DNA from: an uncultured Bacteroidales bacterium
GTDB taxonomy: Bacteria; Bacteroidota; Bacteroidia; Bacteroidales; Paludibacteraceae
Assembly: GCA_934728255.1 (NCBI GenBank)
Contig: CAKVEC010000001.1
Coordinates: 310,001-374,000, forward strand
DNA: 64,000 nucleotides
Direction of reading: 5' to 3'
This document shows, piece by piece, positions 51,026-58,308 of this stretch. The notes beneath the pieces were generated by a model. The model ran no database searches and was not told the origin of the DNA. It saw only the letters and a list, made by a program, of their open reading frames with translations. Both the position numbers and the translations under genes were made by a program. The stretch's first letter is position 1, and every line of letters starts with the position of its first letter.

Positions 51026-51657
51026 TATAATTTATGGTTTAATGAAACGACTATGTCGAAACGTGTTTGTAGGTCGTGGCGTAGTTGGGCGGGATTTTGG
51101 AAATGAATGGTATGGAATCCTAATGCTTGAGCGGGTACTAAATTCGGCAGATTGTCATCGGTAAAGATCGACTCTGTCGGGGTTATGCTGTATCGCTCCA
51201 TCAGAATTTGGAATATGCGTGGGTCAGGTTTGGCTATTTTTTCTTCGCCGGAAACGACAATGCCATCCAACAGGCTGAAAACAGGATATTGAGGGCGTAC
51301 TCGGAAGAAAGTCTCTGCCGACCAATTGGTGAGGCCGTAGAGGTGGTAGCCGTTGTTGCGGAGAACCGCTACCAAATCCTGCATTGAAGGTATCTGTTCG
51401 CCCATCATCTGCATCCAGTCGGTTTGATAAGTACGAATGGCGGTCTCCTGCTCGGGGTGTTCGGCAATTTTCTCTGCAATACATTCGGCGAAAGGTCTGC
51501 CTGCATCCATTTGGGCATTCCATTCGCCGGTACAGATATTTTGCAAGAACCAATCGGCACGCTCCCTGCTGCCGAAATAGCGGTCGTACAGATAGTGCGG
51601 ATTCCAATCAACCAATACTCCGCCAAAGTCAAAGACAATGTTTTTGATAGCAGTCAT
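51025..51657 (-). CDS. HAD-superfamily hydrolase, subfamily IA
   Basis: The 210-residue protein has the HAD motifs: IVFDFGGVLVDWNP (nucleophile and acid Asp), LTNWSAE (motif II), KPDPRIFQ (motif III Lys) and FTDDNLPNLVPAQALGF (motif IV). It resembles YihX-type alpha-haloacid/sugar phosphatases. The ATG at 51657 directly precedes the motif-I strand; the long upstream open frame lies over folA in another frame and is rejected. It starts 1 bp from the folA stop and overlaps tex by one base. Confidence 0.9.
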   Translation of the reverse strand: MTAIKNIVFDFGGVLVDWNPHYLYDRYFGSRERADWFLQNICTGEWNAQMDAGRPFAECIAEKIAEHPEQETAIRTYQTDWMQMMGEQIPSMQDLVAVLRNNGYHLYGLTNWSAETFFRVRPQYPVFSLLDGIVVSGEEKIAKPDPRIFQILMERYSITPTESIFTDDNLPNLVPAQALGFHTIHFQNPAQLRHDLQTRFDIVVSLNHKL

Positions 51658-51658
51658 A

Positions 51659-52159
51659 TTAATTGCTATGGGGAATGCGGACGTATTCGGCAAAGGTATA
51701 GATATAGGGATTATCTTTGTCGGCGGGGTGCTCCTCAGCGGTCTGCAAGAGCCATTCGTCTGGACGGATTTCGGGGAAGAACGTGTCTGCATCCGGCCAA
51801 CTATGGTGGATATGGGTGATGTAGAGTTTGTCAGCAAAGGGTATCATCTGTCGGTAGATACTGCCGCCGCCAATCACAAACGCCTCTTCCACCTCGCGCA
51901 CCATATTCAATGCCTCTTCTATAGAGTGTGCTACATCAGCCCCCTCGAAGACTGCGTCCTGCTGATTGGTGATGACGATATTCTGCCGTTTGGGCAGGGG
52001 GCGTTTGGGCAGGGAAAGATACGTGGAAGACCCCATAATGACCGACGAACCGAGGGTAATCTCCTTAAAGTGGCGCAGGTCATTTGGCAAGTGGCACAGC
52101 AGGTTGCCCTGTTTGCCGATGGCATTCTCCTCAGAGATGGCAGCGATGATGGAAAGCAT
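51659..52159 (-). CDS. folA: Dihydrofolate reductase
   Basis: DHFR reduces dihydrofolate to tetrahydrofolate with NADPH. The 166-residue protein has AAISEENAIGKQGNLLCHLPNDLRHFK (split by the usual Met20 loop), VIMGSSTYLSLPKRPLP and VIGGGSIYRQMIPFADKLYIT. The NADPH-binding stretch reads MGSSTYLS where MGRxTxxS is common; the Arg-to-Ser change is worth noting. It follows thyA, whose product dihydrofolate is its substrate. Confidence 0.94.
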   Translation of the reverse strand: MLSIIAAISEENAIGKQGNLLCHLPNDLRHFKEITLGSSVIMGSSTYLSLPKRPLPKRQNIVITNQQDAVFEGADVAHSIEEALNMVREVEEAFVIGGGSIYRQMIPFADKLYITHIHHSWPDADTFFPEIRPDEWLLQTAEEHPADKDNPYIYTFAEYVRIPHSN

Positions 52160-52186
52160 AGTATAGGGGGAGTTTTGTTTCTATAA

Positions 52187-52232
52187 GATCTATAAATTCT
52201 AGAAGAACTAGATATTCTAGAAATTCTAGATT
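52187..52232. repeat. TTCTAGAA palindromic repeat between thyA and folA
   Basis: TCTATAA, TTCTAGAA and ATTCTAGA words repeat with a period near 10-12 bases; the core TTCTAGAA is self-complementary. Confidence 0.7.
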
Positions 52233-52247
52233 TTTAGGGTTAGTAAA

Positions 52248-53042
52248 TTATACGCTGACTACGCCGGCGATGTGAGGGTGCGGGTCGTAGCCCTCAAGGG
52301 TGAAATCCTCGTAGTGGAAACCGAACAGGTCTTTTACTTCGGGATTGATGATCATATGGGGTAGGGGACGCGGTTCGCGTGTGAGTTGCAGGCGCACCTG
52401 CTCGAGGTGGTTGAGATAGATATGTGCATCACCTAAGGTATGCACGAAATCGCCTGCACGCAAGCCCGTAACCTGCGCCATCATTTGGAGCAGAAGGGCA
52501 TACGAAGCGATGTTGAACGGCACACCGAGGAAAATATCTGCAGAACGCTGGTAGAGTTGGAGCGACAAGCGTCCGTCGGCAACATAGAACTGAAAAAGCG
52601 AATGACAGGGTGGCAATGCCATCTTATCCACTTCGGCCACATTCCATGCACTCACAATCATACGGCGGCTGTCTGGATTGGTCTTTATCTGGTTTAGTAC
52701 GTTGGATATCTGGTCAATCGTACCGCCGTTGTAGTCCGGCCAACTGCGCCATTGATGCCCATAGACAGGACCGAGTTCGCCGTTCTCGTCTGCCCACTCG
52801 TTCCATATACGCACGCCGTGTTCCTGCAAATAATGCACATTGGTGTCGCCTTGCAAGAACCAGAGCAGTTCGTAGATAATGGATTTGAGGTGTAGTTTCT
52901 TTGTGGTCAGGAGCGGGAAACCGTCTTCGAGATTAAAGCGCATCTGGTGACCAAATACCGAGATGGTGCCTGTACCTGTACGGTCGTGTTTCTCAACTCC
53001 CTCGTTGAGCACACGGCGACATAAATCCAAGTATTGTTGCAT
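52248..53042 (-). CDS. thyA: Thymidylate synthase
   Basis: ThyA methylates dUMP to dTMP with methylene-tetrahydrofolate. The 264-residue protein has the E. coli length and all landmarks: RTGTGTISVFGHQMRFNLEDG, the catalytic Cys in LPPCHSLFQFYV, LYQRSADIFLGVPFNIASYA and DAHIYLNHLEQVRLQLTREP. It sits between porE and folA on one strand. Confidence 0.98.
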   Translation of the reverse strand: MQQYLDLCRRVLNEGVEKHDRTGTGTISVFGHQMRFNLEDGFPLLTTKKLHLKSIIYELLWFLQGDTNVHYLQEHGVRIWNEWADENGELGPVYGHQWRSWPDYNGGTIDQISNVLNQIKTNPDSRRMIVSAWNVAEVDKMALPPCHSLFQFYVADGRLSLQLYQRSADIFLGVPFNIASYALLLQMMAQVTGLRAGDFVHTLGDAHIYLNHLEQVRLQLTREPRPLPHMIINPEVKDLFGFHYEDFTLEGYDPHPHIAGVVSV

Positions 53043-53049
53043 AATTGTA

Positions 53050-53094
53050 AATATGGGACTAAATAGGGCTAATAAGCCTAATAAGTCTAATAAA
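53050..53094. repeat. 9-bp unit array (CTAATAAG type) before thyA
   Basis: ACTAAATAG, GGCTAATAA, GCCTAATAA and GTCTAATAA follow each other, reaching into the last codons of porE. Similar arrays lie at 16534-16556 and 60143-60214. Confidence 0.8.
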
Positions 53095-55159
53095 GTTTGT
53101 AGGTTGTGCGGAGAACTTTGAACTCGGTGCGGCGGTTGATCTGGTTGCAGATCTCCTGCTGGTCAGCAGGAAGAGAAAGGATGAATGTTTCGTCCAGCGT
53201 CTGCTCCTGCGGAATAAAGGGATACCGGTTGTGGAGGGCTTGGTCTGCCACTACGGGTTTCTGCTTGCCATAGCCGACGGGGGTCAGGCGTTCCGCCTCA
53301 ATGCCGTTTTGTATCAGGTAGTTGCATACCGACTGTGCACGCTTTTCGGACAGATTGACATTGAAAACCGAATCGCCTTTCATATCGGTATGCGCCGAGA
53401 GTTCGATGGTGATATTCGGGTTGTCTTTGAGCAGTTTTACCAACGATTGCAAACCTTGTTCGGAGGCGGGGGTCAAATCCCATTTGCCGAACTCATAGAA
53501 GATATTGTCCATCGTAACCGGTTTGCTGACAGGAGCAAGGGAGAAATTCTGCTCGTAGGTCTTGCTGTCGGTCAGATTGAGTGTGTTGAAACTCTCGCGT
53601 GCGTTGAGGTAGCCGCGGGCGGTAGCCAACATCACATAGCGGGTATCTTTCTTGATTTTTATCTTGTAGGTACCATTGCGGTGAACTTGCAGGCGGGTGT
53701 TGGTGCCGTCATCACCTACCAAACGCAAGGCTGCATCGGAGATAGGTTCGCCCTGATTGTCCGTAACCAAACCGCTGACGAGGAACTCCATTTCGGGCAG
53801 GACAAAGCGATAAATTTGGTCGATACCCTTTTTCTGACCGCGGTTGGACGAGAAGAAACCATTTTGCGAGTTACCCTCGAAAGTGATACCGAAATCATCG
53901 CCGTTGGAGTTGAAAGGGGCTCCCATATTGTAAATAGTCCACCCAATGGAGTCGCTGTGCAAAGTGGTATCACGCTCGGCTTTGAAGATGTCGAGTCCGC
54001 CGTATCCGGGGTGTCCCGTGGAGGAAAAATAGAGCGTTCCGTCGGGGTGGATACAGGGATACATCTCGTCGCCCGGCGTATTGATAGAGGGACCCATATT
54101 CTGTACATTGACCCAGTCGGAGCCGTCCAATTCTGCCATATAGATGTCTTTGCCACCGAAACCGCCCGGAGCATCGGAGACAAAGTAGAGCGTGTCGCCC
54201 GTGGGGCAGAGTGAGGGGTGTCCGACGGTGATACTGCTGTCGTTGAAGAGTTTGACCTCTTGCGGTTCACCCCATTCACCGCTAGCACGCGATGAGGTGT
54301 AGATTTTCGCCCCGAGATCTTGCCCGTTGATGGGCTTGGAATAGGTAAAATACATCGTGCGCCCGTCCGCCGAGAAACAGCAGACGCCCATTTCAGCACT
54401 GCCAGCCGACTTGCCGCCCGTGGAGTCGTTGTCCTGTTCCGTCTGCTCAGTCTGCTCTCCATACAACCCTTCGGCAAGACTAATGTCCTCCCATTGCCCG
54501 GCAGCGTTCTTGCGGGCGGAGTAGAGACGGAACGTCTGTGCACCGGTTACAGGACTGGGGTGTTGTAATTTTTTCTTACCGCTGCTTTTGCCCTCCTGAC
54601 GGTTGCTTGTAAACATCAGTGCATCCGCACTTTCGCCTACAAAAGCAGGGGCAAAATTACTGCTGCGCTTGGCGTTGAACTCTTTGGCAAGCGACACCTT
54701 GTAGCGGCTTGGTTGCTTGCGCCACCCGTCCACTTGTCCGCAAGCATAATGTCCCGCTTGTGCTTGATAGTCAGTAGGATGCGCCTCGAGATAGATGAGG
54801 TAGTTTTTGTCTGCATCACGGTATTTACCCTGATACTGAAGGGCTTGTGCATAACGCAGATAGACGATAGAGTCCTGATAGCGGTTGCGAATGGCGTTTT
54901 GGTAGGCGTTGGTTGCCTTGGGATTGTTGAGAATACGGTAGCATTCACCCTGGTAGAACGCCACGTGGGCACGCAGGGCACGCTCTTTTTTAGGAGAGAG
55001 CCGACCATAGCATTGCTTGTAGAGGTCGGCGGCATCGTAGTATTCGCCGATGGCATATTTCTTGTCCGCCCGCTTGACACGCGTCTTGATACTACACGAC
55101 GACAGCACCCCGATGAGGAGTGCCAACACCATATATATATAGGTTCGTCTGCGATACAT
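53087..55159 (-). CDS. porE: PorE-like type IX secretion lipoprotein (TPR, propeller, CRD, OmpA)
   Basis: The 690-residue product has a lipoprotein signal (LLIGVLSSC, Cys22). It continues with TPR-like helices (residues 30-135), a PD40/WD40-type beta-propeller (about 150-440, with GVCCFSADGRTMYFTY and GHPSLCPTGDTLYFVS), a carboxypeptidase-regulatory-like domain (VSGLVTDNQGEPISDAALRL) and an OmpA-type peptidoglycan-binding domain (ELSAHTDMKGDSVFNVNLSE, KRAQSV). This exact domain order is that of PorE, which tethers the type IX machinery to peptidoglycan. It ends with a 55-residue extension. It is separate from the porZ-like gene at 20 kb, as is usual for these genes. Confidence 0.88.
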   Translation of the reverse strand: MYRRRTYIYMVLALLIGVLSSCSIKTRVKRADKKYAIGEYYDAADLYKQCYGRLSPKKERALRAHVAFYQGECYRILNNPKATNAYQNAIRNRYQDSIVYLRYAQALQYQGKYRDADKNYLIYLEAHPTDYQAQAGHYACGQVDGWRKQPSRYKVSLAKEFNAKRSSNFAPAFVGESADALMFTSNRQEGKSSGKKKLQHPSPVTGAQTFRLYSARKNAAGQWEDISLAEGLYGEQTEQTEQDNDSTGGKSAGSAEMGVCCFSADGRTMYFTYSKPINGQDLGAKIYTSSRASGEWGEPQEVKLFNDSSITVGHPSLCPTGDTLYFVSDAPGGFGGKDIYMAELDGSDWVNVQNMGPSINTPGDEMYPCIHPDGTLYFSSTGHPGYGGLDIFKAERDTTLHSDSIGWTIYNMGAPFNSNGDDFGITFEGNSQNGFFSSNRGQKKGIDQIYRFVLPEMEFLVSGLVTDNQGEPISDAALRLVGDDGTNTRLQVHRNGTYKIKIKKDTRYVMLATARGYLNARESFNTLNLTDSKTYEQNFSLAPVSKPVTMDNIFYEFGKWDLTPASEQGLQSLVKLLKDNPNITIELSAHTDMKGDSVFNVNLSEKRAQSVCNYLIQNGIEAERLTPVGYGKQKPVVADQALHNRYPFIPQEQTLDETFILSLPADQQEICNQINRRTEFKVLRTTYKLY

Positions 55160-55195
55160 TCTGTAATGTTAATCTTTGATAAAAACAAGTACCTA

Positions 55196-55245
55196 TCAAC
55201 CACCTTCTATCCTATAACCATCCTCCTACCATTCACCTTACTTTT
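55196..55245. repeat. 11-bp units upstream of porE
   Basis: In complement the units read GGTGAATGGTA, GGAGGATGGTT, ATAGGATAGAA and GGTGGTTGATA. They combine the GGTGGAT and ATAGGATA modules seen elsewhere. Confidence 0.75.
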
Positions 55246-55340
55246 CTCTTTTGTCGAAGGCATTGTTTTACTTATTGTTTTTAATAAAGCGAGCCTTGCT
55301 TTTTAATGGAATTTTAGTTGCTTTTAATGGAGAAAAATAC

Positions 55341-55368
55341 CGCGGGCGAGGGCGCCCGCGTCCCCGGC
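55341..55368. repeat. GC-rich palindrome, copy 2
   Basis: CGCGGGCGAGGGCGCCCGCG followed by TCCCCGGC. Read in complement it aligns almost base for base with the palindrome at 41664-41693. It lies just past the DUF1015 stop codon. A TTTTAATGGA repeat (55303-55333) precedes it. Confidence 0.8.
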
Positions 55369-55373
55369 GGAAG

Positions 55374-56618
55374 TTAGACGAGTTCGTGGATGACGAGACC
55401 GCTACGCAGTTTGGGTTCGAACCATGTGGTCTTAGGCGGCATAATGTTGCCCGAGTCGGCAATGTCGATAATCTGCTGCATAGTAACGGGGTAGAGGGCA
55501 AGTGCCATTTTCATTTCTCCCGAATCGACACGACGTTTCAGTTCGCCGAGACCACGGATCCCCCCCACAAAGTCGATACGTTTGTCGGTACGCAAGTCTT
55601 TGATACCGAGTATTTTATCAAGAATGAGGTTACTGGAGATGGTTACATCCAGAACGCCTATCGGGTCTTGGTCGTTGTAGCGTCCCGGTTTGGCAGTCAG
55701 GCTGTACCATTCGCCCGACAGATAGAGCGAAAAATTATGTAGGCGTTGTGGGTGATAAATCTCTGCGCCTTTTTTCTCTATCTCAAAATCGTTTTTCAGA
55801 GCCTCCAAAAACTGTTCGTCGGTTAGCCCGTTCAAGTCTTTTACAACACGGTTGTAGTCGATGATATTCAGTTGGTTATCCGGGAAACAAACGGCGAGAA
55901 AATAGTTGTATTCCTCGTTGCCCGTATGGTGCGGATTTTGCAGTTTTTTCTCATTACCCACCAAGGCTGCTGCTGCTGAACGATGGTGTCCATCGGCGAT
56001 ATACATAGAAGGAATCTCTTTGAATATCTGTGTAATACGCTCTATGGTAGCAGGCTCATTGATTACCCAAAAAGTGTGACGGAACCCCTCGGGTGCCGCT
56101 ACAAAATCGTATTCGGGTTCGCCCGCAGTGACGGAAGCGATGATTTGGTCAAGGTCGTCGCGGTGCGGATAGGCGAAGAACACAGGTTCGATATTGGCAT
56201 TATTCACGCGCACGTGTTTCATACGGTCTTCCTCTTTGTCTTTGCGTGTCAGTTCGTGTTTTTTGATACGCCCCTCCATATAGTCTTCAACCCACGCAGT
56301 TACGACTAAACCATACTGGGTGCGTCCGTTCATAGTCTGCGCATAGACATAGTATTTGTCCTGCGGGTCCTGCACCAGCCAGCCTTTTTCGCGGAACTCG
56401 CGGAAATGCTCTGCGGCACTGGTATATACTTTCGGGTCGTGCTCATCTGTGCCCGGTGCAAAGTTGATTTCGGGTTTGATGATGTGGTAGAGCGACATCG
56501 GATTGCCCTCTGCCTCACGGCGTGCCTCCTCCGAATTGAGCACATCGTAGGGGCGACTGCTTACTTTCTCAACGAGTGTTTTGGGCGGACGGATGCCGCG
56601 GAATGGTTTGATAATCAT
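55374..56618 (-). CDS. DUF1015 family protein
   Basis: The 414-residue product matches DUF1015 along its length: IKPFRGIRPPKTLVEKVSSR and PYDVLNSEEARREAEGNPMS at the start, then GLVVTAWVEDY, the IADGHHRSAAA motif near residue 212, FNYFLAVCFPDNQLNIIDYNRV-like text and the closing MPPKTTWFEPKLRSGLVIHE. The conserved DGHHR suggests an enzyme or phosphate-binding site, but I cannot name a reaction. A 9-unit hairpin repeat array lies directly upstream. Confidence 0.9.
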   Translation of the reverse strand: MIIKPFRGIRPPKTLVEKVSSRPYDVLNSEEARREAEGNPMSLYHIIKPEINFAPGTDEHDPKVYTSAAEHFREFREKGWLVQDPQDKYYVYAQTMNGRTQYGLVVTAWVEDYMEGRIKKHELTRKDKEEDRMKHVRVNNANIEPVFFAYPHRDDLDQIIASVTAGEPEYDFVAAPEGFRHTFWVINEPATIERITQIFKEIPSMYIADGHHRSAAAALVGNEKKLQNPHHTGNEEYNYFLAVCFPDNQLNIIDYNRVVKDLNGLTDEQFLEALKNDFEIEKKGAEIYHPQRLHNFSLYLSGEWYSLTAKPGRYNDQDPIGVLDVTISSNLILDKILGIKDLRTDKRIDFVGGIRGLGELKRRVDSGEMKMALALYPVTMQQIIDIADSGNIMPPKTTWFEPKLRSGLVIHELV

Positions 56619-56645
56619 AGTGGTATGTTGTTAGAGGTTAGATGA

Positions 56646-56866
56646 TAGATGTTAGACCGCCTTTGGCTGTTAGAAGTTAGACCGCCTTCGGCTGTTGGAA
56701 GTTAGACCGCCTTCGGCTGTTAGAAGTTAGACCGCCTTCGGCTGTTAGAAGTTAGACCGCCTTCGGCTGTTAGAAGTTAGACCGCTTCGCTGTTAGAAGT
56801 TAGACCGCTTCGCTGTTAGAAGTTAGACCGCTTCGCTGTTAGAAGTTAGACTGCTTCGCTGTTGGA
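56646..56866. repeat. Nine-unit tandem array of hairpin repeats (25 and 23 bp)
   Basis: Five units of GTTAGACCGCCTTCGGCTG plus TTAGAA (25 bp, minor variants) are followed by four units in which CCGCCTTCGGC has become CCGCTTCGC (23 bp). The change removes one C on the left and one G on the right of the same small hairpin, so the pairing is kept. The unit length is not a multiple of three and no protein can be read through it. It lies between the bactofilin stop and the DUF1015 start. Confidence 0.95.
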
Positions 56867-56873
56867 GGGCGGA

Positions 56874-57224
56874 TTATTTGTTGTTGGTGTTCATAGAGCA
56901 AGTGCCGTTGAATATGGCATTTGGCTCCACAATCAGTGTGCCGGTGCTCACCTCGCCTTTGATATTTCCGGAAGCACGCAGTGCAAGTGTGTGCTCAACA
57001 TTGATTTTGCCGTCCAACTTACCCATTATTTCTGCATTCTGGCAGGCGATGGTGCCTTTCAGACTGCCTTGCTCGCCGATAACGACCTTGCCAGTACATT
57101 GTAATTCGCCCTCTACGGTACCATCAATACGGACATCCGAGTCCGCAATAATGGTGCCAATAATTTTACTTCCTGCTGTCAGCGCATTGTATAGAGTGCC
57201 GCTTTGTTGTTGTGTTGTAGCCAT
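56874..57224 (-). CDS. Bactofilin (polymer-forming cytoskeletal protein)
   Basis: The 116-residue protein is almost entirely a bactofilin domain: a ladder of short beta repeats (GSKIIGTIIADSDVRIDGTV, EGELQCTGKVVIGEQGSLKG, AEIMGKLDGKINVEHTLAL). Bactofilins form filaments without nucleotide and help shape the cell or place wall enzymes. The ATG at 57224 (MATTQQQSGTLYN) is taken; the longer frame upstream crosses the promoter. A divergent gene starts at 57433. Confidence 0.93.
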   Translation of the reverse strand: MATTQQQSGTLYNALTAGSKIIGTIIADSDVRIDGTVEGELQCTGKVVIGEQGSLKGTIACQNAEIMGKLDGKINVEHTLALRASGNIKGEVSTGTLIVEPNAIFNGTCSMNTNNK

Positions 57225-57279
57225 AGTATAATCTATTTTGTGAAAAAACATAACGGGACAAATGCCCACAAATAGTGTA

Positions 57280-57311
57280 CAAAGGTACTGAAAAAAACAA
57301 TGTTTCACAAG
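57280..57311 (-). promoter_or_regulatory. Bacteroidetes-type promoter for bactofilin
   Basis: CTTG (57311-57308, one mismatch), a 20-bp spacer and TACCTTTG (57287-57280) on the minus strand. Confidence 0.7.
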
Positions 57312-57381
57312 CCTGCACCTTAAATAATATACAGAAAAGAGTGTTTTTGAGTGCAAAAACACGGAAAACATAGTTTAGACT

Positions 57382-57411
57382 TTTGTATTTCCGATTTTAT
57401 TTGTACCTTTG
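57382..57411 (+). promoter_or_regulatory. Bacteroidetes-type promoter for the small membrane protein and OmpH genes
   Basis: TTTG (57382-57385), an 18-bp spacer and TACCTTTG (57404-57411) lie 21 bp before the ATG. Confidence 0.65.
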
Positions 57412-57432
57412 TACGCTCAATAGTATGCATCT

Positions 57433-57642
57433 ATGAAAGAAATACTGATTGTAATTGTCCTTCTCGGACTCGCTTTTGTTTTGCTTTGCGTGCGTATCCT
57501 CCTCAAGAAGAACGGACGTTTTTCGAGCCAGCACATCAGCGAGAACAAGCGCATGCGCGAGCGAGGAATCCATTGTGCCACTTCGCAAGACCGCGAGGCA
57601 CGCCGCGATGCTAACAAGAAAATCAATGTAAAAAACATATAG
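57433..57642 (+). CDS. Small single-pass membrane protein
   Basis: The 69-residue product is one N-terminal membrane helix (MKEILIVIVLLGLAFVLLCV) followed by a basic, polar cytoplasmic tail with RMRERGIHCATSQDREARR. Small proteins of this form precede OmpH-like genes in Bacteroidales, which supports it as real. It has its own promoter and a 4-bp gap to the OmpH gene. Function unknown. Confidence 0.8.
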   Translation: MKEILIVIVLLGLAFVLLCVRILLKKNGRFSSQHISENKRMRERGIHCATSQDREARRDANKKINVKNI

Positions 57643-57646
57643 ACTT

Positions 57647-58249
57647 ATGAACAAATCACAAATCGTAGTAGATTCTATTCTGGCAGTGGCTGTCATTGCC
57701 TTGTTTGCTCTCTTCTTTACACAGAAACCCGCTGAAAAGGCTGTCGTTTCTGCGGAGAATGTGGTTGTGGCAGAGGGTAATCTTCCTATTGCATACCTCA
57801 ACCTTGACTCTGTACTGACGCAGTATCAATTTGCTATAGAGGCTTCGGACAAACTGATGACCAAGCAGGAGGATGCACGCTTGAAACTCAATACCAAAGC
57901 CCGCACACTGCAAAGTGAGGCCGCAGATTTCCAGCGCAAATTGGAGAACGGCGCATTTATGAGCCGCGACCGTGCCGAGCAGAAACAGCAAGAGTTGCTC
58001 AAGAAACAGAACGACCTGCAGGAACTGGAGGCAAAACTGACCAACGATATTATGGTGGAGAACCAGAAACTGAATATGCAGTTGGCGGATACAATCAACA
58101 ATTTCCTTCGTGAGTTCAATGCCGATGGTCGCTACCAGATGATTTTTGCCAATGCAGGCAAAGACAATATCCTCCAAGCCGCAGACGGGTACGACATCAC
58201 AGCAGAGGTGGTAGAGGCTCTCAATGCACGCTACAACAAGAAGAAATAA
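57647..58249 (+). CDS. OmpH/Skp-family protein
   Basis: The 200-residue product has an N-terminal membrane anchor or signal (ILAVAVIALFALFF). The Skp-type body follows: IAYLNLDSVLTQYQFAIEAS, a long coiled coil with LQSEAADFQRKLENGAFMSR and QELLKKQNDLQELEAKL, then a C-terminal beta strand (YQMIFANAGKDNILQAADG). Skp/OmpH proteins chaperone outer-membrane proteins in the periplasm. It is followed by an outer-membrane barrel gene, a fitting client. Confidence 0.92.
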   Translation: MNKSQIVVDSILAVAVIALFALFFTQKPAEKAVVSAENVVVAEGNLPIAYLNLDSVLTQYQFAIEASDKLMTKQEDARLKLNTKARTLQSEAADFQRKLENGAFMSRDRAEQKQQELLKKQNDLQELEAKLTNDIMVENQKLNMQLADTINNFLREFNADGRYQMIFANAGKDNILQAADGYDITAEVVEALNARYNKKK

Positions 58250-58308
58250 GTCCGATTATGGTGGTTTGGCAGTGCATTTGCGGTGGTTAAGCCACTTTTT
58301 ACAAGTTA

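Noticed and set aside
51658..51837. An N-terminal extension of the HAD protein by 60 residues
   Set aside because: It overlaps the folA gene and is rich in Ser/Thr/Pro without any HAD feature; the ATG at 51657 precedes the motif-I strand.
53231..54214. A 327-residue open frame antisense to the porE-like gene
   Set aside because: It is the complement of conserved propeller and OmpA codons; porE has a complete domain order.
55410..55430. A GTTCGAACC word resembling a tRNA T-loop
   Set aside because: It lies in the DUF1015 coding sequence (WFEPKLR) and no acceptor or anticodon stem can be formed around it.
56646..56866. CRISPR array
   Set aside because: Units of 23-25 bp stand directly side by side without unique spacers and no cas gene is in the window.
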